In this document: positions 1-11,900 of the stretch, piece after piece
How the letters are laid out: every line of letters starts with the position of its first letter
Position numbering within the stretch: position 1 is the stretch's first letter
DNA from: Chelonoidis abingdonii
Taxonomy: Eukaryota > Chordata > Testudines > Testudinidae
Direction of reading: 5' to 3'
Assembly: GCF_003597395.2 (NCBI RefSeq)
Contig: NC_133770.1
Location: forward strand, 96,342,012-96,406,011
Length of the DNA stretch: 64,000 bases
Position numbers and translations under genes: made by a program
The notes under the pieces: model-generated
Databases searched by the model: none
What the model was told of the DNA's origin: nothing
Seen by the model: the letters and a program-made list of their open reading frames with translations, nothing else

Positions 1-2714
1 TATTATTATAATAGAATGGTATCATCAAAATTAGAGATGGAGAATAGAACAGTAGCTCGTCCAGTCCATCTCCCTCGTGTAGATGGAGTTGCTCCGTGTA
101 CGGTATAGCCCCATGCTATCTGCAGTACTGCCCTTCATTCCCAAGCATTTTTTAACCATAGGGTATTTCCAATTGTACGGACTGGGAAAGGGAAAATGCA
201 GCCAGCATAAAATGCGCATACAGCATACGTTAGGGAACACGTAAAAGCAAACATACAAACCACTACTATTGGTGCATCAACATTTATTCCCCGTACAGTG
301 GAATGTTGAATGATCTTATAATATGAAGGAATGGTGAAAGTTCTATGTAGCAAATAAGTTTTACACTTTTTCTTTAATATCAAAAAAGCTATGGATAAAA
401 GTTTGATTTTAACAGATGTAAAATAATATGTAATTCTGCTATAATTTCTAAATAGCGGTGTTTTAGTCAGCAAACACTTATGATCACAATATTGTATGCT
501 CACAACAAAGCTTGTTAAGGTGAAGTATCACAGCTACAGTATTTGCTAGTTTAACAATGCAATGTTAAGAATGTTGATCCTTTTTTAATAATTACCCTTA
601 CATGTATTCATCAGCTTTCTTTTAGGGGTTAATTTGAGATTGATATGAAAACAAAGCATTAGAACTTCCACAATGCATACTATTTTAGAAGCTTTTTAAA
701 AATATTGAATTTTTTGCTTATGCTTGTTTAGGTCAATATTTTCAAACTTGGGTGTCTAATTTAGGCACCTCAAGTGAAATCCTGGCTCCACTGAAGCCAA
801 TAGGAGTTTTACTATTGATGTCAATGGAAAGAGGATTTCATCCATATTTTTTATTTAGGCACAACTATGTGGCCTGAGTTTCAGAGAAGTTGATCATCCC
901 CAATTCTGCTGTAATCAATGGGAACTATGGGTGCTCAGCACTTCTAAAAATTAGGCCACTTGGGTGCCTAAACATAGATCTAGGACCCCATTCTGCAAGG
1001 TTGAATTCCTGCATCTGCACCAAGACAATGGCTGGAGGTGCCTAGCTGGATCTTTTCGTGACTGTGTTCTTCTAGTTGTGTAAGTACACAAAGCACACAT
1101 CTATTGCCACTTGGGTCTCGCAGCTAGAAATTGCACACATGAAAAGTTCATTAGCTTGCACGCCAGCGAGCGAGGTGATTGTGCTGCACAGGTACGAGCA
1201 TGGTTAAGGAAAGTAATATTTTTGCAGGGTGCTATTTGGATTTATTTGTGCATCTTTTGTTGCTTGTACCAGAACATTTTGTTACCAAGTCAGGGTGACA
1301 AATTATGCCCTCAGATAAAATGCATGCAACCCTCATTAGGATTCCTACAATAACTTAAATCAGCATACTAATGTGTTGACACGATAAATCGGGAGACATG
1401 CAAAGGATTTTTTTTAAACTTGGGTTTGTGTCTTTTTTCCCCTTCCTTCTTATTTAAGATGAGTAAAGAAGGCAGGAAAGCTTGTCTGCTTGCTTGTTTT
1501 TAAGAATGGTATTTTGCCCCTTTAAAAAATATCAGGGGTGTTAAGTCTAGTATTTTCTGGTTTTGCTGGAAGATTCTTGGGGGTTCTTTGAGACATTTGT
1601 TGTGAGCTCTAACACCTTAATTAAAGCTCAGGGGCACTGAAACTTTAACAGCCAAATGTTCATTATGCAACGGCATTAAATAGGTGTTAGCAAAAAGCAG
1701 AGTGCCCTCGTAGCAATGGCTTGAGCCAGGTAGAGTGCAGTCAGGAGCAGTGTAAACTGCACCCCAGAGTTGTGCCAATGTACCTCATATTTAAGTTCTC
1801 ACCTTTGCAATTTTAAGCCCTGACTCAGCAAAGCATTTAAGCACCTGCTTATCCTTAAACACATGAGTAGCTGCATCAGCATTGTCCTGCTCCTTGTTCA
1901 GTACAACAAGTGCCTTCCAGTTGTGCCAAACTGTGTGGAAGTTGAGGTGTTTATGAACAGGGAGTAGCAATCTCATTTCCTTGTGCGATCTAAGCAAAAT
2001 TTAAAATCAGGTCTCCAGTGGTAAAATGGCTAATAGCCCACTTTACTCCTGAGATAAAATATTCAAGAGAGGGACTAGTGTAACATCTGCACTACAGAGT
2101 AACTGAAGGGCATGTTTACAGTAACAGAATAATATATTTTCCCTCCAGTTGTTTTAAATCACTTTTCATAACAAAGCCATATTTCAGCAAATGGCAAACC
2201 TGTAAATGTTACTGTTATGCACTCTGTAGTTTTGTTTCACTTTAATTTGTTCCTTTTAGAAACATTGATTTTTTTTCATCTAAATGTTTAAATATATTTA
2301 AAGTTATAACAACAGAAGCCAGCCTGAAGTACAGTAAAAAATTAAATGTTTCCTTTTGATGTGTTTTTGCTACACAAACACACACAGTTCAAACACTAAT
2401 AATGTAAGCATATTTATGGCACACACATAAAAAAATTGGATAATGTATATCCCGATGCTTATTAGTAAACTATGCGTTCGACCGCTCTGAATATGATAAG
2501 CACCATCAATCAGCCTACCACACATCAGTGCAAACCTACAATCTATGGTTTGCAGTGGTTTGAAATAAAAAGCAAACATTTAAAAGTAAAGTGCTACAAA
2601 AAATGTCTATGCAGAATACCGCAGTTGATGAATTCTGGAGTAATACACATGCCACTCAAGCCAGCTTGTGACCCTCATCATGCAAGAAAGTCTTTCCTTA
2701 GGGAAATTCAGAAT
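1..2714. other. 3' flank / probable 3' UTR of SFRP4
   Basis: No coding sequence is recognised. The part next to 2715 must include the SFRP4 3' UTR on the minus strand, but its end is not fixed: several reverse-complement AATAAA or ATTAAA hexamers occur (for example 1241-1246) and none is clearly the used poly(A) signal. At about 735-970 there is an old fold-back repeat of the type that contains a 'CATTGA...TCAATG' core, and at about 1800-1880 half of another such repeat. Everything else looks like unremarkable AT-rich sequence. Confidence 0.5.
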
Positions 2715-2900
2715 TCATACTTTTTTGGGGATTGCTTGTTTCTGGTCATTTCTTATTTTAGTGGTCTTTTTGGGGGTCCCCAGCACTGGGCTGGTGTTCT
2801 TAGTGTTCAATTTTGGTGCACCACTCCGACCAGTGCGTCCAACGTTCTGATTTTTATCCTGGGCTGTTCGCACCTTTTCTTGCAGTCTCTGTTCCCACCT
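2715..2900 (-). CDS. SFRP4: SFRP4 coding exon 6 (basic tail and stop)
   Basis: This exon encodes residues 285-345 and the TGA stop at 2717-2715. It opens [20 protein letters not shown], equivalent to the human WEERLQEQRRTVQDKK region, followed by a Lys/Thr/Pro-rich tail ending PKKV. The tail diverges more from human than the rest of the protein, as expected for this low-complexity C-terminus. The acceptor is CCCTAG. Confidence 0.93.
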   Translation of the reverse strand, partial: RWEQRLQEKVRTAQDKNQNVGRTGRSGAPKLNTKNTSPVLGTPKKTTKIRNDQKQAIPKKV

Positions 2901-5900
2901 CTAGGGAAATAATGTCAAAACAAAACACTTAGAAAGAGATGTTACCACATTCTTAGTTAATTAATAAACGTTGACATAAACTGTGAACTCTAGTGCAGCT
3001 CTCAGTAGCTTAATATTTTACTCAACTTACTGTCAATATGTCACCAATGTCTACAGTAACAGCCTGGTCCTGTATTTTTTGTGCAGTCAAAATTCCCATT
3101 GATTCAGTGATATTGTCAATGAAACTGGTGCAATAGATAGCGGCATAGTATGGCCCTTACCCTGCAAAGGGATCTACAAATGCAACACCTAACAACTTGG
3201 GACTTCAGTGAAGTCAGTGGGCATAAGGGTCTGTATGTGCACACACCTTTGCAGGACCACTACTAAATGACTTACAGAACATGCCTACTTGGCCTGTTGT
3301 TTCGGCTAAGTGGAGGGCAGCTTATCTTTTAAAAGAATATATATACATAAATATATATATGTATATATGCACACACACACATGATATATGTAAACATAGC
3401 ACCATATAGGAAAGCTGCATTTAATTTATGGATTATTTTTTCACTGGACTAGAAATAACAGGGCTGATGTTAGGAATAAACCAGCTAGATGACCACCTAA
3501 GCCACTGAATTTTTAGGGGTACAATGTGACACCTGTGAAGGACAATGTGTGTGCAGTTTTGCCTAGGGTGACAAAATATCTGTGAATTGTTGCAGAGTGA
3601 CAGAGAGTCTTGTGTTATTCAACAACAACCGCATACAGCCCATTAAACATCATCAAAAATACCAGTTAGTATTTAGGGTTGTCATATTTAAAAGCAACAA
3701 GTTTAAATGGTGATTATTTCCTGTACTCTGGACAAAAACATTCTAATCTCTGAACAAAATACAGTGAATAAGCACCACAACTTGTAAGATATCCATGAAA
3801 CATTTAGTGGTCTATAAATTATTGTTTAAGCAGGTTTTGAGTTGTCTACTTACATATTCAGACATGACAAAGGTGCTATCTGACGGCCATTAAATCACAC
3901 CATGGGCCAGAGAAGAGGCATGAGGTTAAAGGCTAAGTGTTTTCAAATGCCCCAGTCATATGTTAATAAATCCATAAATCACAGCCTGTGCTGCCTTATT
4001 GCTATTATAATCTAGTTTTACTTTTTTACCATTTCTTTTTCTTTAAAACTCTTTTTTAAAGTGTGTTTCCCCATTTCATAGGTAGTTTATAGTCAAAGGA
4101 CTGGAGAACAAGAAGAATAAAATGTAGCAGACACACAGCTGCAGCAAAGAGTTGACTCATAACTTAAAAGCTTCTTTAGTTAAAAATGAGCCTTCTTTGT
4201 CTCCTCCCTGGCATTCTCCAGCCAGCCAGTAATTAAAAGCAAAAAAATATATATGATCTCAGTCCATTATTTAATTCTTTGCAAACTTTTTTCAGAACTA
4301 GGAGGCAAATCCTGCCTCCAGTTCCTGATGGGCTCAGGCTCCATGCTGAGCACAGCTGAATCAGAACTCCATAACACAGTGGACAGTATTTGGTCCTGCC
4401 ATGAGGGCAGAAGACTGGACTCAATGACCTCTGGAGGTCCCTTCCAGTCCTAGAATCTATGAACATCCTATCCATGGTGGATCTCTGCACTGGGACTTAC
4501 AGGAAGATTGGGGGTGGGGGGCTGGTGGTCAGTGATCTTGTAAAGTCAGGGAGAAGTGTGCTATATTTACTCTTCCTCCTCATGCTGAAGGAGGTGTATT
4601 GTAGCTGCACAGGCATCCAGGCCAATTAAGGTCCAGTCTGCAGCCCACTGAAATAATGGGGCGACTCCCAGTAAGTTCTGTAGACTCTGGGTAGGGACTT
4701 TAGTGCGTAAGATTTGATACCTCAGTCTTGCAGTGTTTCTAAATGGATCAAAGCCTGTTTACATTGACTTTATTTAGTGCAACAGGATTTGGCCTTACTC
4801 TCATATTCACTTTGTAATGAGCACTGTATACTTAACAATCACAGGTTATCATTTATAGGTTAATGCACTAGCAACTGTATGAAAATAATTCACAAGTTCA
4901 TTGTTGTAACAAGTCAGTGTTTAAGAAAAGAACACTAACATAAAACGTTTATATATTCAAAATATTTTAGATTTTTATTAAATGTTTATAGATGTTTGTT
5001 ATAAAAATTGTTTTCATCTAAGAAAATTAGAAACATATAAATGTCTCATCATGAGAGACCCTCTCCAAAATTTAAGGCCAAAATATTCAAATTTACACAC
5101 TTAAATCTACATTTGGTCATCTGAATAGAAGTCCTGACTTACAGTGGTGCTAAACACCTTCACTGAAGACAGTAGCAGCTGCCACTGCTCAATATCTCTG
5201 AAATTCAGGTCACTTATTTAGGTGATCAAATAGATTTTGATGGCTGACTTTTTATTAAGAATGTAAGAATTACTTTCATTGGTTAATCTTACCTTATATC
5301 TTTTATCTAGCTGATCCTTCCATTTTTCAACTAAACATCCATCAAGAAGCATCAACCTAAAATTTTTAAAAGATTTAAATGTGAGCTATAGCTAGTTTCC
5401 GATATGCCAGGTAACTAAAAGATATGATCCCTGATTTTATATGCTTAGTTATCATTCCAGCTGATTTCCCTAGACAAGAAATATTTCCCGAAGGGAACCA
5501 GTCAGGTCAAAATGACCCCAAATTTAAGTTTTCTACAAATAAACTTTTACAAAACCTAAGACCAACAGAAATGTTTCCATATATTAATTTTTAAATTCTT
5601 ATGAAAACATTGTTTTAAAAATATCAACACTTCCCTGACATGTTTGCTACCCATAAAACATAGGCTTTGTCCTGGTGCCTATGAAACACTTCAGGATCCG
5701 TGTCCTTACCTGCAACAGTGCTGTAGGTGAAAGATACTCCTGCTTCACCAGGTATAAAGAAGAACAATGGGTTGGGTAGCATGTTCCATGACACTCCATT
5801 TAATTAATCTCTCTCTCTCTCTCTCTCTAACTATATCAGTATGGTGAAGGACATCACAAGGCCCAATCATTTTAGTCTCTCACTGGGACATTTGCTGGGC

Positions 5901-8900
5901 AGAAACTGAATGCCTCCATACCCCCATTGCCAGACAGAGAGGGTCTCTGTGCTGGTCCAACACCAGCCATGGTGGGTTGGGCTAGAGGAAAGGCAGTCAG
6001 ATCTGAACTTAAGTGGCTTCAGTGGCCCTATCACACAGTGACATAGTGGGCCTTCTGCTGTAACTCCAGCTGGGAAATGTCACCAGGAGAAAGAGTACAT
6101 ATGATTATACACTGTGGTATAAAGATTTGATTGGCACTTATTTATGACAATTCTGTTATTCATGAGAAACATAACCCTCTGAAGCAGCTGGTAGAGGCCA
6201 CTATCAGACACAGAATAATAGTTTAGATGGCCCACTGGTTTGATCTAGTAGGACAATGTTAATACTCCCATGTACCTAACCACAAACGAGTCATGCAGGT
6301 ATAATCATTTTATAACACACTGTCCAATCTTACATTTTGTTTGGCTTGCATAACTGCATGTCACTCTGAAGCCTAGAATGTCTGTTGAGTCACTGTGAGG
6401 TAATGGAAACAGCTACAAGCACAGCTGACAGCTCTTTTTCAGAACATCTCCAGTAGGGCTTAAATTCTTATAAAGTATTTCCAAGAGCCTCCCCACCCCA
6501 GCTCAACATGCAATAAACACCCCAGGGGGGTTGAAAACATTAACCAGCATTCTGCTCCAGATAGCTCCAACTGAATTTAAGCCCTGATCTCCAGGTTCAA
6601 TCATCATTGGGATTTGCTATCTATTACCGTTCAGTTTTTAAGCTCTCACCCATGTTGACTTTATGAATTACACTCATGCAGTGTACAGCCATAGTAAGGC
6701 ATGTATTTATGCCATGCTAAGAATCCTAGAGTATTGTGATATCAGAGATAACTCAATCACCAGCCACTAATTTGCATTGGTTGTATGAGTGAGACTACAT
6801 AGATGGTGGACTACTTGACCCAAATGCCACATCCACGCAACAGCACAGGCTTTCAGCTACTAGTATTTGCATTTTTTTTCCTGTAAAGCTGGCTGGCCAT
6901 AATACAAGAGTGCTATAGTACAGGACTCAGAATGAGAAAAATAAAATTGTAACTACAGAATGTTGAAAGCCTCTAACAAAAGCTTAAAATAATTTAATCT
7001 AAAAATCATAATGTCACAGTTTTAAGGTCTAACATCTCAAAAACTAGAAACGTGTTGTTGTCTCACTGGGAGACTGGGATTCCCAAGCCTCCAAGCTATA
7101 AAGCACACATTTCAGACCCTCATTGATCATGAGATATCGGACCTTAAATCTATTGACTAGTTGAGGCACTGCAATCCTGCAATAATTTTCCAGGCTTTGA
7201 AGATATTAATTAAGATGCATGAATTAATCAGCTGAAGAAAGCAAAACACTGATATAAATATGCCTGATTCCACATGACATTTAACTGCCAATCGGGGATC
7301 TGCACTACCTAATATAGGGCCTGAGTCTGCACTGTCTTGCACCCCAGGTAGTCATGTACACAGTGCAAAGTGAGTATGAAATGGTACCATGCAGAGTTGA
7401 TAGCATTTTACACCCCCTTTGCACAGATGTAAATGACTACACAGATAGCAACACAGTGGAGAATCTGGCCAGTATTATAGACCACTCCTTCCCTCCTCTA
7501 GTATTGATTATAGAAAAAATAGTAGCATAAAACTGAAGGGGAAATCATTATAAATGAAACCACAATGTGATATTTCCTTCAGTGCTGATGTCACTTTGGC
7601 TCAAAACTAGTTATTGGGTGAAATCCTAGTCCCATTGAAATCAATAGGTGTTTGCCATCAACTTCTGTGGAGACAGGATTTTACCAGTTGTGACTTTTGA
7701 CATTTTAAAAGCCACTGTAACTCAAAACCTTCTGTTACATACAACTGAGTTCAACAGGAAACATATAACAATTTTTTCAAATCCATTTTAGTAGAGCATA
7801 TGAAAATAAAAACCTCAGTGACCTTTCCAAATCATTCACGACATATTTGGTGATTCGCTTGGTTTTCCACAGTAATAAAAAAGCAGATAGTGATCTTTCA
7901 CTGTTTTTCTCTAACTAGTTCCTGGTGGGTAGTTTAGGGTGATTAGCCCAGTGGGGCAATAACTTCAAATAAAGTTGCGGTGGCCGCATTTTACCATGCT
8001 ACATGTCTGAGTCTCGTTTTCATGTACACATCAAAGTTTGTAAATATGTGTTGTAGGTCAGAGTTCAGGTTGCTTATGAAATGTGTAAGTGAATTTTGAA
8101 ATGTTAATGTTGCTACCTGAAGCTATGGACTTGTAAAAATAATAGAATATTTATATATATATTCCCCTGAACTGTATATGGGATACTAATCGGGGGAATT
8201 AAACTCGGCACTAGGTTCACATTTGCTTCTGAACAGAGAAAATGGCCTTTACTTTCTTGCTTGCTTGCATGCTTTCTATTAAACTTGACTACAGTAAATT
8301 TCTGCACTGCATTGTAATTTCTTACCTTGAATGCCATTCATAACACATAATGAGAACATCTTGATTTGGGAGAAGATGTGGACACTGGCAGGATGAATTA
8401 GTAAGAAGAGGCACTTGAGACCGAGGAATGGGTATTGAAGATTTAAGTATCTCTTTCACGTCAACCACTGTAGTTATTTCATTGCAGCTACCTCTCTCTA
8501 CACTCTTTACTTTAGCATGAATAACTGCAAGTAGGAAAATATATATGCAAGGACAATTATAATATAAATTAGTAAGAACTATTCATATGAATAAAAGTTT
8601 TTTCAGTCCCTACATGTTGTTATTTATGATTAGCTAAAAATATTTGTCATAAAGATTTACCATGAAATCCACACTGTTTTAAATAATAAACCATTTGAAC
8701 TACTGATGTCTAGATGTAATCTAGACATTGAATGCATTTTCTAGCTATAAATTAATTACGTCAAACACTGTGAAAAAACTATGATTTTAAATGAAAAGCT
8801 GAAAAATTAATAGGCTAAGGTTTTCACAATGTATATAGTTTATACTGTCTTCCTTCAAATAAAAGTCGTTGAGAAACTGTTTTAAAAGTGGTATCTCAAC

Positions 8901-11900
8901 TGTGGATTTTACACAGAATAGAGATCCAGATACAATATCCATTGACTCTTGTTACTTAACTATATAAAGGAGAAATTAAGATTGTATTTGAGCTCTGGAG
9001 TGCTAAACATCCTGAAGAAAACTATACACCTATGTGGATTTAAAAAAGGGCCACTCATTACTCTCAAAGGACACATCTGATCAGCGGCACATCCTGTACC
9101 TGAGCTGTGTCTACAATTCTTTTTTAACATTTTTAATTCCATCTTCAATAAACAACATTAGTAACTAGCAAATTCTAGAACTATATCAAGGTTTCAGATA
9201 AAGGAGGAATAATATCTATTGAGAACAGTAGCTATAACACAATCTGTGCTGTGTTAACAGTAACTATATCAAAATCTGTAGTACCCACATAGTGTTTTAG
9301 GAATATTGGTGACATTTTCAAAAGCATTTAAGTGACTTAACAGTCTATGTCCCATTTTCAAAAGTTATTGAAACATGATGGAATTTACAGTCCTATGTAA
9401 TTTAGATGCTTTTGAAAATGTCGACCCATAATCTTTACATGAATTTTTAGTTGGAAACTTGCTTTACAATTAAAAAGGTGAAGACTTCATGTGGACTTAC
9501 GATAAAACATGATTGTTGTTGGGAACTGTTTACAAAATAAGCTAAAATATCATAGCTAAACCCCGATAACCATCAGTGATTCTTTTGTATTTACAACTAA
9601 ACAGTACTCCCAATCAACTGGAAGAATGAGTTAGTTTCGGTGCTTAATTTCTGCCAGACTTGCCAATGCTGAGTCCCGACACCTCTAGTCTTAGCAGTTC
9701 ACAGACAGGGCCGGCCCAAGCAAAAAAAATTTTGGCTGCCCCTCATCCCAGCCCTGGGCTCCTCTGCCCCCACCCCGCAACCTTCTGCTGCCCCAGCCCT
9801 GGGCTCTCCCTCCCTGCTGCCCCAGTGCTGGGCTTCCCCCTTTCCTCCCCACCAGTGCCCTCCCCCCACCCACCCCTGCTCCCCAACTTTGGGCTCCCCC
9901 CCCACCTAGCACCCTCCTTCCTACACCGGTAGCCCTGGTCACTGCGTAAACTGCCTCCAGGGGGTCATCAGCAGAATTTGGATGTGCTGACAAAACACAG
10001 AACAGGGTTGTCCCAATTAAGTACAGAATGCAGTAAAGTGGAACAATTTCAGCTTGTGTACTGGAAGGATATCGGATGCATATTATAGACTTCGCTCCAA
10101 AACAAGAGGAAAAGTTGAGGTGCCTTTAATATTCTTTTGTTCCACTCTTTCTTTCTATGGGGAAATTTGCCAATGCAAATATCATGTCTTCTTTTTAAAC
10201 AAACAAACAAACAAAAAGCAATGGCCGTTGAAAAAATGCAATTCCAGTCCTAATAACCAATTGGAAGCATTTCTTGCTCAATTTTTTCTACTTTTTCTAC
10301 ACAGCAAAGTTACAACTTACAGTGGTCAGCATATTTGAATTTGGGAGATAACGAAGTAACAGCTGCCCAAAACGAGCTTGGGCATTCCTGAATTTTGAGG
10401 TGTTTCAATCTGGAAAGGCAGGTGCCGGGGGGGGAGGCCTTGACTCATGGGGGAGCACGGAAGCACGTATGCAGCAGTGTGTCTGGCGCTGCGCGGAGCC
10501 AGAATGCTGGTTGAGCAGCACAGTAAGGGGCTGGGGGGTTGGAGAAGGGGGTAGGGGGTTCCAGGGGTGGGGCACTCAGGGGACAGGCGAGCAGGGAGTT
10601 GGATGGCGGAGGTTCAGGGGGGGCATTTAGGGCAGGGAGAAGGGGGGGTTAGATGGCTCAGGGGTTCGGGGGGGCAGTCAGGGGACAGGCAGTGGTTGGA
10701 TAGGCATGGGAGTCTCAGGGGTTTGTCAGGGGACAGGTACGGGGTGGGGTCCTGGGGGGAAGTTGGGGGGGTCTCAGGAGGGGGCAGTTGGGGACAAGAA
10801 GGGAGGCTTAGACAGGAGGTGGGGCCCCAGGAGGGGGCAATCAGGGGACAAGGACCAGCGATGCTTAGGTAGGGAGTGGGGTCCTGGGGGGCAGTTAGTG
10901 ACAGGGGTCCTGGGAGGGGGTGATCAGGGGACAGGGAATGGGGGGGGTGGATGGGTTCGGGTTTCTGGGGGGGGCAGTTGGAGGGAGTGGATGGTGGCAG
11001 GGTGGAGCTTCCCTCCCCCCCCATGGAGTGTCCTGTTTTTTGAATGTTAAAATATGGTATCCCTACCCTTCACAGTGCAACTCTCCACTCACAGCACGCT
11101 GCCAAATGAGGTCCCCCTCCTTCCTTTCCAGTTGGTAGTGGCCAAGGGAATGCTGGGAAATGTAGTTCTTTCTCTGCTCCAGGACTGGCTCTATAGGCAA
11201 GGAGCTAACCAAGGAACTACAGCTCCCAGAGCCCCCTGTTGGTTCTCAGCTTCCAGTCTCCATCTCTGCTAGCTGCCGCCTCTTCAAATGGGCTGCCTCA
11301 AGCAGGTTTTTGGTTTGCTGGTGCCTAGAGCTGCGCCTGTTCACAGCCCTGGCATCTCTGGGTTTGCTGCATCAGTTATGAATTTAAAAATATTGCTTGA
11401 ACATCTTTCATTACAAATTACTGGTTAACTGTATATATTATTTAAAGGGAATTTCTAGCACAACTGGATTTGTACTTCAGCTTTTCTCCCATATTTTCTC
11501 CCCATTCCACTGCGAATGGTAACTCTCCTGTTGATTTCACTGAGGGCAGAATAAGGCCCTGCATTGCAAAGCTAAAATCTTGAACACAAATGTAGCCAAT
11601 CGAATGCAGTGTTTTCAGCTCTTTTAATTGTAGGACCAGTACTGGCAGTTTTTCTTCATGCAACACTCCTGTTGAAGTCAATGGAAACAGGATTGGGCCA
11701 AAAATGATTTTAAAAATTCTATTTCAGTTCAGAATACAGACATTTTACATTACCATATATATTTATATACACTCATAGAGTATAAATGTATGTGTATATT
11801 ACACAATGCAGAATCTCAGTGTTCCACCAAATGGTAGTGTGTGTTGTAGAGCGGTAGATTCGGAAATTAGATATTAGAAAATATTAATGTTTCATATAAG

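Larger units (their letters stand above)
2901..5292 (-). other. SFRP4 intron 5
   Basis: Non-coding intron. It holds a TA/CA microsatellite (about 3337-3382), a fold-back-like stretch with 'CTTCAGTGAAGTCAGTGG' around 3205, and a CR1 3' tail at 4376-4462. Nothing else is recognised. Confidence 0.7.
5357..8325 (-). other. SFRP4 intron 4
   Basis: Non-coding intron. A (CT)10 run lies at 5809-5828 and a degenerate fold-back repeat at 7616-7685. The remaining sequence is AT-rich with no feature I can name. Confidence 0.7.

Noticed and set aside
9660..11140. Several Gly/Pro-rich open frames of 68-136 codons on both strands
   Set aside because: They arise from the G-rich and C-rich repeats of a hAT element and have low-complexity composition.
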